A DNA stretch of 64,000 bases from Excoecaria cochinchinensis (lineage: Eukaryota > Streptophyta > Magnoliopsida > Malpighiales > Euphorbiaceae), in the NCBI GenBank assembly GCA_947683425.1, contig CANTUQ010000076.1:682001-746000 (forward strand), given 5' to 3'. Each line of letters begins with the position of its first letter. The first letter of the stretch is position 1. Below, one piece after another: positions 24,470 through 36,289 of the stretch. A program made the position numbers and the translations under genes. The notes under the pieces were generated by a model. It ran no database searches. It was not told the DNA's origin and saw only the letters and a program-made list of their open reading frames with translations.

Positions 24470-25465
24470 TCATTGAGCAGCAATAACCGAAAAACCCTTC
24501 ACAAACCGACGGTAGTAGCCTGCCAAACCAAGGAAGCTTCTCACTTCAAGAACATTCCTAGGCGCTTTCCAATCCACAATTGCCTCAATCTTAGCTGGAT
24601 CCACTTGAATAGCCTTAGTCGACACAATATGACCCAAGAAAGAAACCTGTCGAAGCCAAAAGTCACACTTACTAAGCTTTGCAAACAAACGGTGCTCCCT
24701 CAAAACTTGCAACACTAACCGAAGATGCTCTTCGTGCTCATTCTCATCCTTCGAGTAGACCAAGATGTCATCCATAAACACTACTACAAATCGATCAAGA
24801 TATGGCCTAAACACTCGGTTCATCAAATCCATAAAAGTTGCAGGTGCATTGGTCAAACCAAACAGCATCACCAGAAACTCATAGTGGCCATACCGCGTCC
24901 GAAATGCAGTCTTAACCACATTTGCACCCTGAACTAGAAGCTGATAATAACCCGACCGAAGATCAATCTTGGAGAAAGCACCCGTACCTCTAAGCTGATC
25001 AAACAAATCCTTGACTCTAGGCAAGGGATACTTATTCTTCACTGTGACCTTGTTAATTTGCCTATAGTCGATACACATCCTTAAAGAACCATCTTTCTTC
25101 TTGACAAACAAAACCGGTGCTCCCCATGGAGATATGCTGGGTCGAATAAACCCCTTATCTAATAACTCTTGTAGCTGAGTTTTAAGTTCTCTCAACTCTA
25201 CAAGAGCCATCCGATAAGGTGCTTTCAAAATAGGCAAAGTACCCGGCAAAATCTCTATGGACAACTCCACTTCTCTCTCGGGAGGCAACCAAGGCCATTC
25301 ACTCGAAAACACATCACCAAACTCCCTAACAACTAGGATATCCTCAATCCCGACTTGATCACGCTTAGAATCCAAAATAACTGCTAAGAATGCCTCACAA
25401 CCTTTCCTGATAAACCTCTTAGCTTGCATGGCGGAGATCACATTACTCAAGGAACTTGAACCCAA
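24470..25465 (-). pseudogene. A pol: reverse transcriptase
   Basis: 331 codons open. RT blocks in order: LLDKGFIRPSISPWGAPVLF (residues 101-120), CIDYRQINK (131-139), FSKIDLRSGYYQL with the first aspartate D168, LFGLTNAP (201-208, P to L change before FGL), and FMDDILVYS with the catalytic pair D232-D233. FMDD is a usual variant of YxDD. The frame begins after an in-frame TGA at 25496-25498 that corresponds to CGA (Arg) in H, and ends at a stop before RNase H. The RT function is lost by polyprotein interruption, not by active-site change. Confidence 0.92.
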
Positions 25466-25498
25466 ACCTTTAACAACAACAGAAGACTGGTCTCTATC

Positions 25499-25891
25499 TC
25501 ACAACACAACCACCTTTCCATGATAGTCAAACACGGCCCGATGCTTACTAAGCCAATCCATACCCAATATCAAATCAAACTCCTGAAAAGGCAACTCAAT
25601 CAAATAAGCAGGAAACTCAACACCCTGAACCAAAAGAGGACAATTCCTATGCACTCTACTCACATTGACACTATGTCCTAAAGGACTGGTCACACAAACC
25701 TCATAATCTAAATGATCAACATCATGCATCTTATCAAACAATATACTTGTGCACAAATATGAGTGTGTGGAGCCAGGATCAATTAGAGCATATAACTCAA
25801 TCTCAAAGAGTAGGAACTTACCAGCAATCACATCAGGGGCATCTTGCTCATCTTGAGCTCTCATTGCATAAGCTCTAGCGGGAACCGTCAA
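25499..25891 (-). pseudogene. A pol: aspartic protease
   Basis: The 130-codon frame contains YALIDPGSTHSYL, the active-site block (Asp in D-P-G-S-T, the form common in this clade), followed by the flap region and DLILGMDWL, typical of the C-terminal part of plant retrotransposon proteases. It cleaves the Gag-Pol polyprotein in working relatives. It continues the gag frame; the upstream boundary is a methionine after stops in the zinc-knuckle region. Confidence 0.9.
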
Positions 25892-26929
25892 AGGATGATC
25901 AATAGAATTTGATGGAGCTCCCTCTCTATGTCGACCTCCTCGACCTCTATCTCGGCCTCTACCATGACTAGCTTGCGGAGCATTAGAACCAACTCTGCTA
26001 GCCTCACGCTAATCACCAGAAGCCTCACTATACCTTGGACAATTTGCCAAGTAGTGATCAGTGCTACCACATCTAAAACAACCACCCATGAGCTACCTAC
26101 TCTCACCCCTATGCCACTTACTGTAGTGAGAACACTCGGGCAACAAATCAGTCCTCAAACCAGAACCACCTATACTAGAACTAGAACCCCTGGCAGAACT
26201 TTGCCTTCTGCCTCTCGAAGCCGGACCTGAAGACTCATCATGCGGGTTCCTTGACCTCTTACCCGATGATGATGATGATGATCCATCACGAGGGGGATTC
26301 CTCCTCTTAGCTTTCTCTCTCAGAATAGACTCAGACCTCTCAGCCCGCACTGCTGCTTGCACAATCTGGTAGTACCCAATGCCCGGAGTACTCATCAGAG
26401 AAATAATCATAGCTCTTAGCGACTCATTCAAATCGGCCTCAAAATGCCTACATCTGAACTCTTCAGTTAGAACACCTTCAGGAGCATACTTAGCCAAACG
26501 GTTGAACTCTTTCTCAAACTCTGATACTAACATAGCTCTTTGCTTTAAACTCAGAAACTGTGCCCACTTAGCATCCTTATACTCCCTAGTCACATACTTG
26601 TTCGTGAATTCTCTCTCGAAGAACTCCCATGTGACCGAGTCAGGCAACTGGGGATGCCTACGGACTAACTTTCGCCAGTCATAGGCAGATCCCTGAAGCA
26701 ATGCCACAGCACTCTCAACTTGCCTATCAGCAGGACACCTAGGCTCCACAAATACTCTTTCTACTTTCTCAATCCATTTCTCAGCAAGCTCAGACTCATC
26801 CAGACTGGTCCCATAGAAATCCTCTGCACCAGCTCTCCTCATGCTCTCTAAAGGGGCTCTCGGAGCAGTCACCCTATCCAAGACTCGAGCCATGTCCTGA
26901 GAAATCTTCAACATTGCCTCGAAGGGCAT
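25892..26929 (-). pseudogene. A gag: capsid region and zinc knuckle
   Basis: 278 codons (26929-26093) encode a retrotransposon gag domain: AEKWIEKVERVF, AYDWRKLVRR, WEFFEREFTNKYV, FLSLKQ, EFNRLAKYAPEG, then a basic Ser/Arg-rich tail (SSSSSSGKRSRNP). The frame ends at TAG 26095-26093, where H has TGG. Beyond it an intact CCHC zinc knuckle follows in frame (CFRCGSTDHYLANC), then a second TAG at 26011-26009 where H has CAG. Gag packages the element RNA. Residues before Met1 are not obvious, and the leader 26930-27147 is non-coding. Confidence 0.9.
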
Positions 26930-27147
26930 GGCTGTGGCCTTATATAGGCTGACCCTTATGTGTTTAAGCCGAAACAGACACTAAAGGATCAACTGCTTGG
27001 GGATTCACACTTTCAGCGGACCCCTCAAGCCACCCATGAATAGAATCAGAATCCATCTAAAAGAAAAACAAAGACAACTGCATCAGCTAACATAGTCCTA
27101 AACATATGTCTAAGCACAACAATCACCTAGAAAATGCCTAAACCGGA

Positions 27148-27159
27148 GCTCGGATACCA
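27148..27159 (-). promoter_or_regulatory. Primer binding site of A
   Basis: TGGTATCCGAGC on the minus strand, one base different from the tRNA-iMet-complementary TGGTATCAGAGC seen in E. It lies five bases from the 5' LTR edge at 27165. Confidence 0.88.
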
Positions 27160-27164
27160 AAAAC

Positions 27165-28978
27165 TGTAACACCCCCTACCCATACATAGGGGAACCCATC
27201 CACGAGGGAGTGAGAACCCGTACGAGCAGGGGTGTCACACCAAACAGAACGGTATAAATAATACGATCACATATTATAAACATACATATAAACAGCTGAA
27301 ATGAAAACTTTAAAGCCAACTGAGCATTCATTCATGATATAACAATATTCAATTATAAAACTATTCTGATACCATCATAATTACATCATTCAGAGATACA
27401 TAGCAGAAGCTTACAAAATACTATATACAAGAGAGATCACTATTATAAAATAATGATGATATAAAAATACACTAAGTCCTATCAACAATCCCACTGTGTT
27501 GGCTTGACTAGCGGCGACTATCCCAAAAGCTATACACCTTCCGCACCTGCACGGATGAAAACACCGTGCTAAGCGATAACGCTTAGCGGGGAAACAAACA
27601 ACAATATATGGAAGGCCATTCATAATGGTTGTCAACGCAATTCACATACGTAATGGCATACTGATAATCATAAAGCATAATCACAAAAGAATTCAATTCA
27701 TAACCATTCAAAGGTTCAATAATTATATTCATATGCCAACGGATTCATATGCTCATATTAGAGTTATTCAGATTCAAATACTTATAATCATACTCATTCG
27801 GATTCACATACTTATAATCATATCAGAACAAATCATAACACCTGCTGACTCACAGTAGTGGACAACGAGTAAACGCGTAACGGTACCTTACGGGTGCGAA
27901 TCGACAGTAGCGGTACCTTAAGGCTACGAATCGAAAAATAGTATCACATTTTCTCTTTTCAAAACATTTTAAAAAGGGATCTTAAACAAGATCCGTACAC
28001 ATAGAAGTTCTCTAGGAGATAAATGGGGACCTGCTCAGGGTCCAGAATAGTACAAGGCTGTAGCTAAAGTACTCTTTTAGGCATGCCTAACTATCCACTA
28101 GAATAACTCTTACAGGTCATGCATAATAAAAATCATGCTCAAGGCATATCATATAATTCATCATGAAGAATCATAATAGTACACATATATAAGCATAATT
28201 ATTCCCGTACAGTAGTAAAAACTCATCAAGAAATGATAAAAAAATAATTTTAGATGAAAGGGAAAAAATCGAAAAACAGGACGAAAGGAGGTAACTATCG
28301 CGATCGCGACTGGTATCGCGCTCGCGATAGTGGCCGGATGGGCTTTGCGAGGTGAAGGGGCAAACAGGCCACTGTCGTGATCGCGACTGGTGTTGTGCTC
28401 GCGATAGTGGCCGATAGGCCTGCGCGAGGGGAAGGGTGAAGAGACGAAGGGCGTGCGAGTCGTGAGAAAACCTTCACGACTCGTGAAAAACGTTCACTAC
28501 TCGTGAACAATGTTCACGACTCTTGAACATGGTTAACGACTCGTGAACTTAGTTCACGTCTCGTGAACTCTCTGCCTTCCCTCGCCAACACGTGATCCGC
28601 TGCACCACTCTCACACGCCGAAGCTTCACGAGTCGGACGCCTCACAAACAATGGAGCAAATCTTGTAAAAACTGGAATTTACCCTTTTGTTGCGCTCGCG
28701 ATAGCATCGCAATTTCCAGTTTTCCAGCAAAATGCAGCAAACCTAGATTTCCAACCATAAAACCATTTTTCCAACCATAAAACCATTTTGACTTAAAATC
28801 AAACATTACAGCCCGTAAAACATGCATTTTACCTAACATATATACACCCACATAATATTACAGCCAGTAAAACATGCATTTTACCTAAAATGCCCTTGGC
28901 ACATGCCAAAACTCTCACAGGCACACATACACATAGCAAACAGGGCTCAAACTATTAGGGCGAAATAGGGGTGTTACA
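27165..28978 (-). mobile_element. A 5' LTR with internal deletion (1814 bp)
   Basis: It starts TGTAACACCCCC and ends GGGGTGTTACA, followed by GGTTC. It aligns with the 3' LTR except that about 770 bp net are missing around 28800-28860, between CATTTTGAC and the ATTACAGCC segment. The lost part contains the TATA box and the intron-like interval. Short direct duplications flank the site (CCAACCATAAAACCATTTT twice at 28755-28790; ACATGCATTTTACCTA twice at 28818 and 28872). The hairpin is at 27569-27586. Confidence 0.9.
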
Positions 28979-29529
28979 GGTTCCCTAGTTGCTTCCTCAA
29001 CTCCATGATGCTGCCAAAGAACCTTGACCAGAGGAACGTGCTTACTTCTCAACTGCCTTACATTTCGAGCTATAATGGCTATCGGCTCCTCATCATATGA
29101 ATAATCCTACTGAATTAGAACGTCTTGAACCGATAATGCATGCGACAGATTTGATCTATACCGATGAAGTGGGGAGACATGGAAGACATCATGCATCTTA
29201 GCCAACGCCATCGATAAAGCCAACCTATAGGCTACTGGACCAACTCTCTCTAAAACCTTGAAAGGCCCAATGAATCGAGGACTAAGCTTGCCTTTCTTGC
29301 CAAATCTCAACACTTTCCTCTAAGGTGAAACCTTAAGGAAAACTTTATCCCCGACCTCAAAACGAATATGCTTTCTCTTCAAATTGGCATAGGATCTCTG
29401 TCTATCCTTAGCCACTTTCAGATTCTGTTATACAACTCTGATCTTCTCTTCGGTATCCCTAACATTTCTAGCCCAACAAAAGATCGATCAGTTAACTCTG
29501 TCTAACAAACCATAGTCCTACACGGTCGA
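28979..29529 (-). pseudogene. H pol: integrase C-terminus, between two insertions
   Basis: Minus-strand coding remnant that resumes H pol after A. The clearest frame is 29313-29107, GKKGKLSPRFIGPFKVL through AKMHDVFHVSPLHRYRS. A stop interrupts it at 29104 where the other copies read on. The segment ends at GTCGA (29525-29529), the left target duplication of the outer solo LTR. Confidence 0.85.
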
Positions 29530-30521
29530 TGTCACATCCCAAATATGGCCTAGTAGAAATTTCATATTAATTGGATTTATTAAGGGCACTTGAGTAATTT
29601 TACAAGGAAAGGAGGACTTAATTGTAAAGGATTAAAAGTATTGTTTTTATTTATTTGGCAGATTTTATTTAGTGAGTAAAAAGTATTTTAACAAGGATTT
29701 ATTAGTAATTGTAAGGAGCTGTTGGAAAAAGAGTAGTTAGTGGAATTGGGGGTCCAATCAGAATATGACAAGTGGATAGTGTGCATGTTGAGGATTTGAA
29801 AGAAGAAAGAGGAAGAGGCAGAAATTGGTTTCATTTTTCCTTGGTTGTCCCGTTTCTCCTCTTTCTTCTCTTCATTCTTCCTTGCTTCTCTATGGGTTTT
29901 GCATGTTTTAATACTCTGCAAGTTGAGTTGTGTTTAAAGAGTTAAGAGCTGAGTTTTCAGGGTAAGCTACTATATTTATGTGTGGTTCTCCATCTTCTCC
30001 TGCTTTCTGGATTTTCGTTGCTGTTTCTTTGGGCTGATATTGCGGTTTATTTGTTGGTTCATACAAGCTACTAAAGAGAAGAGGAAGGATAAAGGAAAAG
30101 GGATGTCACACCCCATAAGTGGCCTAATTGGATTTAACAATTTTAAATTTGACAATTAAGGGCAATTTGGTATTTTATAAGAGGAAAGAGGAGTAAATTG
30201 CAAAGAAATAAAAGTAATTAATTCCAGAATTTTAGTTTAGTGAGGAGAAAGTAATTAATAAGGATTTAATAGTGAAAGAAGGTTAAGTGGATAGTGATTC
30301 ATGTGCATGTGTGCCAAGTGGAAGGAGGGTGTGCACGTGGAGAGGGAAAAGAGAAGACTGAGGAATTTTCAGTTGGCTGGAAACAAAAGACCTGAAGTTT
30401 TTCTCTCTTGCTCTCTCACACGTAAACCACTCCTCTTTCCTTGTGATTCTGTTCTTCTTTCAGTTTGCATGTATGTGTTCATCTATCTTGAGTTTGGGTT
30501 TTAAGCTTTGAAGTTCAGAAG

Positions 30522-30694
30522 GTGAGTTTGGTTCTCCATCTTCTCTGGTTAAGGATTGTTCATTTCTGTTTCTTTGGATTGATTTTGGGTTTATTTGTGG
30601 GTTCATGTAATCTGTTGAAGAGAAGAAGAAAGATAAAGGGAAAGAGAAGGTTGTGGACTGAGAGTGCAGTGGACATTTTGGGACTTCATTTCAG
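30522..30694 (+). other. Intron-like interval in inner solo LTR (173 bp)
   Basis: GTGAGT at 30522 after CAGAAG, and TTTCAG|GTTTGGGAG at 30689-30703. Same pairing as in the H, G and I LTRs. Confidence 0.5.
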
Positions 30695-31109
30695 GTTTGG
30701 GAGTGTCTGTCTTTCTCATTTTGGATCCTGATTGCCATTCTTCTATGTTTGACATTTATGTGTAATTGATTATCAAAATGTATGAGAAATACAATGTGTG
30801 TGCATGATTTCAGTAGAAAAGAATGTAAATGGATTGTTTATGCATGAGCTTGATTATGGAAACCTGAGACATGGAGAATCAGATATTACCTCTGTTTAAC
30901 TGATAAATGTATATGATTTGTGCTAAGATTGCTGTAAATGTGCTTTGAATATTTGAAGTTATATGTTTGATTAATCATTACATGAGAAATGGTTTTGGGT
31001 AAGCTGGGGTTTTGAATTTAGGGAGAACTCTGTTTTCTGGACTTTCTGGTTTTTCACGTTTTTCTGGGAATTCTGAAGATTAGTTTTGAGAAGAAGAAGA
31101 AGTGTGAGA

Positions 31110-31470
31110 AGAAGATCACGAGACGTGATGGAGCATCACGCCGTGACCCTCTTCCCTGAAGAAGGTCACGCGACGTGGTGGGGCATCACGCCGTGATCCC
31201 CTTCTCTGTTGGAGGTCACGAGACGCGACGCAGCTTCACGCCGTGACCCCTTCTCTGTTGAAGGTCACGAGACGTGATGTGGCATCACGCCGTGACTTTT
31301 GCCTTTCCCTGCGTGTCACGAGATTTCATCTCGTGACCTCTCTTCCTCTCCTCTCAGGCGTCACGAGACGTGACTGATGGTCACGCCGTGACTGCCTGCT
31401 CCTCTGCGTGGCGCTTGCGAGAAATCAGCGTCACGAGACACCACTGCCTGGGTGTCTCGTGACCAGCCTT
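31110..31470. repeat. Palindrome array of inner solo LTR
   Basis: About seven repeats of a roughly 60-bp pattern that alternate GGTCACGAGACGTGATG and CATCACGCCGTGACC, with related words (GTCACGAGA, TCTCGTGACC). Core motif CACG/CGTG, distinct from the TCGCGA core in the H and I LTRs but at the matching position. Confidence 0.85.
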
Positions 31471-32384
31471 CCTCTGCTGCCCTGTTTTATTAAAAATAAA
31501 GTTTTAACTTCTGTTTTAAGAGGTTTTTGCACTACATGACAAATGTTTGAGTTAAAATTTGTATTGTATTTTTATAATTGCATAATATTGAGTTTGTATA
31601 TATATGACTAATAATTAATGTACATGGCTTACATGTTTATAATTTATTTAACATGAATTATTTCAATGTGAGTCATATGTTCTTATTACCTCCTGTAGTT
31701 GATATTTATATGCTTAAATGTTTTTAAATTTAATTATTATACAAGTATACATAAATTATAAGCTAATATTTAATGAAATTCTCATGATTTGATACATGAA
31801 TTGTTGAGTTGAGTTGTAAGCCTGAATAGTCATAGTAGTGGATAAGTAAGCGCTTACTTAGGTCAGTGTGTGTGTGCAGCTGCTATATGATAAAACGTTA
31901 TACTTGGGTCCGTTTGGATCCTTGTTTCGATCCTGTATGGGTCTATATGGATTTAAATGCGAGACTTCGGTCTCTATATGAAAAGTACATGTTTGAGACT
32001 CATGTCTCTATATGCTTGGGATACTGTGTCCTATCAGTATCCATTTGACCGTATCCGCTTCTAGAGAATATTTTAGACTAATCAGGCTATTTGTTGAAAT
32101 GTATTGCATAATTTGAGATGCATTTTTGACATGATTACAAGTATATGAAGTACATGAATTCTTACATAGCTTTATATTATGCACCTTGAATCTGTATACT
32201 TAGAATGATGAGAATTATGAATTGTATACTTAATTGCTTGTATTGTATATATATTTATGCATGTCAAGTAAGGAATTTGGAGATATGTTTACATGTAATT
32301 TTGATGCCTTTGCTTTTGAATCATTAGATTATTATTGTATAAATATTGTATATGCATATTGTGCGTTTGTTTTGTTCCTCCTCA

Positions 32385-32422
32385 CTAAGCGTTATCGCTT
32401 AGCACGGGCTCTTTTCCCGTGC
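32385..32422 (+). repeat. Double hairpin of inner solo LTR
   Basis: Stem 1 is CTAAGCG-TTAT-CGCTTAG (32385-32402). Stem 2 is GCACGGG-CTCTTTT-CCCGTGC (32402-32408 with 32416-32422). The two stems share one base. This is the clearest example of the pair. Confidence 0.88.
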
Positions 32423-34534
32423 AGGTGGCGAGTTCGGTTCAGAGTCGGATATCTGCAGGCCGGCCACTAGGAGTCTTTTTGAATGAAGTTATTTGAAGTC
32501 TTCCGCTGTAATTTTTGTATATGTATTTGCTTACGAGCCTCTTTTTGTAAAATGATATTGATATACGTTATATGTAAAAATGATTTACCATTACATGATT
32601 AAAAGTTTCTTTACATCTCATTTGGTTTTTGTTTATACATGTGTATATGGATTCGTTATATGTGTTTGCTCGCGTGGCACTCCGGTATCCTTCCAACGGG
32701 GATGGCGGGGTGTTACAAGGCAAGTTAGGGGCTTGAAGGTTACAGTGGGAGTTTGAGCTCCATATCAGGTTTGGGAGCTTTGGTTGCTTATATGTGTTTG
32801 TGTGTAAGTTTGTTCATTTGATGTGTGATTATATGCGTATGGAATTTGTGTGTGAATATGTGTTAATTGATAGATGATATAGATGAGATATATAGTTGAA
32901 TTCTATTGGAATTGTTGGTTGATTGTCATTAGACTTTAGCTAGGGCATGAACACTAATTTAAGGGATATTTTGCTTAAATTGTTACTGGACCTCTGTGTA
33001 TTGTTTTGATCATAGTTGGAGTTTTACAACTCCAAATTCAAATTCAATTATTGTCACGCCTTTTGAACCATTACTTCTGTACCTTTAAAAGTCTAAGAGA
33101 GACCATAAATTAATTCTGTCTCTAAGAGGCTTAAAAATAGCAAAAACCGGACGTGTCTCTGTCTAGCTGGGTTCATTTGAACAGTCTTTAGACTTTAATA
33201 TATATATATCTTAATTTAGGAATCTAATTTACCTGAAAATTGTCCCTTTTGAAAGATAAGACGTAGGGGAACAATTGTTAAGAAGAACATTTTGCCTAAA
33301 AATGAGGTATAGAGGTCGGTTTTTGCAATGTAAGTTTGGAGTGAAAACAAGTCTCGTTAGGCACCTGAGCTGAGCTTCTGTCGCGAGCGCGACAGAGTCG
33401 CGACCTCACGGCAGAACATCACATATAAAGCCTTTTATTCTTCATTTTGAGCCCATGGTTGGCATGGATCAATCCCCTACCTTTCCCCTCAACATATTAT
33501 GCTTGATTTGGGTTATTAAATGATTATAAAAGTAGTTATCATTGGGAAAATTTATGAGTATGATTAAGATTGGCAATTTAACTAATAAAATAACATGATT
33601 AATAAGATCGTATATGATTTAAATGCATATAATTTATATGTACCTGCATTATTTAATCATGAGTTATATGTTCATATTGAGACTTATATATGATGTATAT
33701 ATTTCTGAGTTTGACCAACATACATGTATTCATAAAATAACATGATTATATTTGATTTATCCTCAGTTATATGATAATTATTTTAGATCAGGATTGAGTT
33801 ATTATTTGAGCCTGGTAGTCAGAGTTAGTGGATAGATAAGCGCTTATCAAGGGTCTGGGTGTGTGTGCAGCTGCTATATGTTATTAGTTACATGCGGGCC
33901 CCGTTTGGGTCATATAAGATGTTTGAGGCCTTGGTCTCCGGTATACCTTCGGGTATACATGAATATAAGAAAATGTTTTGAAACCCATTTCTCCAAATGC
34001 TTGGGATACTGTGTCCTATCAGTATCATTGGTACCCGTATCCACTAGTTAGCGAGTAATCAGGCTATTACTTGAAGTTATTATACAAGTTCGTTATATGA
34101 AGCTATTATTTATACGAAATGAATATATGTTACATGTATATGTATATGCGTTATGACATGATGAAATGTAATATTTGTATTCGAATATGAATGGTTATTT
34201 TTTCGATATACTTGAGTATGATGAACAATTGTTATATGCATGAACAGTATATATTTATGCGTTTGTTATTATTGAGCTTATATATATATGTTTATTGCAA
34301 TTATATGTACATGCATGTGTTGTTCCTCCCCACTAAGCGTTATCGCTTAGCACGGGCTCTTTTCCCGTGTAGGTAGCAGGATCATTTTGGAGTCAGACAT
34401 CTGCAGGTCAGCCACTAGAAGTCTGTAGTTGGAGTTTATTTTGTGTCTTCCGCTGTATTTTTGGTATTTGGCAACTGATTTTGGAAAATGTAATTTTGTT
34501 AAGGATGATTTTGTATTTGTAAATGTTTATCTTT

Positions 34535-34790
34535 CACTACAATAAAATTGACTCCTAACGACCAAAATTTAATGAAGGGATAAAAATCCGGTCGTTAAAA
34601 TATACAAATAACGAAGGAAAATTAATCCGGTCATTAGTTTTTAAATTTTATTGTTATATAACGAGGGGATTAAATCCGGTCGTTAAAGCAATAAAAATTC
34701 GGTCATTAAAATCTACAAATAACGAAAAAAATTAATCAAATGGATTAAATCCGACAGTTAAAACAATAAAAATCTGGTGGTCAACGGTGT
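34535..34790. repeat. CACTA-1 left terminal and subterminal repeats
   Basis: The terminal CACTACA is followed by repeated AACGACC..., ATCCGGTCGTTAAA and AAATAACGAAGGA words spaced about 25-40 bp apart. In this superfamily such repeats are transposase binding sites. Confidence 0.85.
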
Positions 34791-36289
34791 GAATTAGTGG
34801 GAATTATGAGAAGTAGAAAAAGAAAAGAGAGGGAAAGTCACGGAAGGGAGGCAGAACAAGAAAGAGACTGAGAAAGAGAGAGAGAGAGAGAGGGAGAGAG
34901 AGAGAGAGATGGCGGAGCACGACAGAAGGGGCGAGGAGGCTGGCGACGGTTGACGGCGAGCAACCGGCTCGTCGCAACGCCAATCTCGGCGTCTTATTCC
35001 CCGTCGCGAAGGTCTCTCACGCTTTCTCTCGATAATCTCCTGGGTTTTCTGTTTGATTGTTTCGTTGGATTGGGGACTTAGTTCCATCGTTAAAGCTTCT
35101 TATTCTTCTTCAGGATCTAAGCCTTTCGGTTTCTGCCTGCACAGGAACTTATCTCTATAAGCAAAGCAACGGCGATGATCTTTATTTAAGGTACCCTTTT
35201 CTGCTCTTTTGTTGTTGATGTTTCTTTTGTTTTTAATTTCTGCTAATCTGATGCAAAATTTATCACCTCTTCGATAATTTAGTTAGTTCTTTTTTATGGG
35301 CTGTGAATTATTTTCCTTTGGATTTTGGAGTTCGATAATTTATGGTAGTGGCGATTGATTTAGCTGCTCTATTGAGCTTCATTAGAATTTTTATGGTTCT
35401 TTTTGATTTGAAATGAACTGTTATCTTTTACTGGTCTATACTCAGTAATCATTTATTACTTCATGCCTAGCTGGCTATCTATTACGTGCTTCTGCTGCTT
35501 TGTTCTACATGTTGGCATGAGGTTTTCCTTTCTTTGCTCATTGTTTTTGTATTTGGGGCAAAGTTCATATTTTCCCATTACACGAAGGTCAATGATTAAC
35601 GTGTACAGTGTACATGCTATGTCTTCTGGATAGGTATGCATTGTAAGAAGTATTAACCTACAAGTATATGTGTGAGTGTGCATGTATGTAGAACGCAGAA
35701 TACTGGAAGTAAGGGAGCGGGCTTTGAATTCTTACATTCAGATCATTATTTGCTAGCTATTATGGTGGCAGTTTAAATCTTGGATGAATGAGAGGCTATA
35801 TCCTTAGGGGAGTAATGCAAATATCTTGATCAAATTCTACCCCTCTAAAAGCACTAGATAGTTTACTCAGGTATAAGGAAGCATTATGTATTATCCTAAA
35901 CTGCTATTGATTGCATGTTTTTTGATTGACTCCCTTCATTGTGGTTGCTGAGCTCTAACTGTATACAATAAACCTTAAGTTTGTATTTATGTTCTAACTG
36001 TCTAGTTCCTTTTTTTTTCTTCTAAGATAATGTTGTCTTCTTATCAAAATTCTTTTAATTCTCTAAACCTTAGGCATTTTTAAAGGATTTGGATGAGTCA
36101 TGTGTCCAGTGGCGTATAAGCACAAAAATATCCCAAAATAAACAATATTAAACATATTCTCATAAGGTCCCTTTTTAGTGGCATTTTATTAACATTTCTT
36201 ATTGTCAACGGGGTCTAGTACAGGGAACTGAAAAATAAATCTTGGGATCTCTACAATAGTGTTGAAGTTCGATTACTTGTTATGTTGAT

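Larger units (their letters stand above)
19864..28978 (-). mobile_element. Element A: complete Ty3/gypsy Tekay/Del-like retrotransposon
   Basis: 9115 bp with both LTRs (19864-22445 and 27165-28978), flanked by GGTTC at 19859-19863 and 28979-28983. Internal features on the minus strand: PBS TGGTATCCGAGC (27159-27148), gag, protease, RT, RNase H, integrase, chromodomain and polypurine tract. The polyprotein was a single frame but now carries at least five stops. The two LTRs differ in length because the 5' one has an internal deletion that removed its promoter. It is inserted into pol of H. Confidence 0.93.
30104..32717 (+). mobile_element. Inner solo LTR (2614 bp) nested in the outer one
   Basis: TGTCACACCCC to GGGGTGTTACA, flanked by AGGGA (30099-30103) and AGGCA (32718-32722), one mismatch. 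Sense features: donor-like GGTGAGT at 30521, acceptor CAG|GTTTGGG at 30694 (173 bp), palindrome array 31110-31470, GTGCAGCTGCTATATG near 31872, hairpins 32385-32422, end 32717. It belongs to the same family as its host LTR, so one family member inserted into another. The frames here (for example 32234-32470) have no recognisable domain. Confidence 0.9.

Noticed and set aside
34794..35087. 97-codon minus frame near the GA tract of CACTA-1
   Set aside because: It translates a GA/TC microsatellite (SLSLSLS) and has no domain. The region looks more like a captured 5' UTR or promoter.
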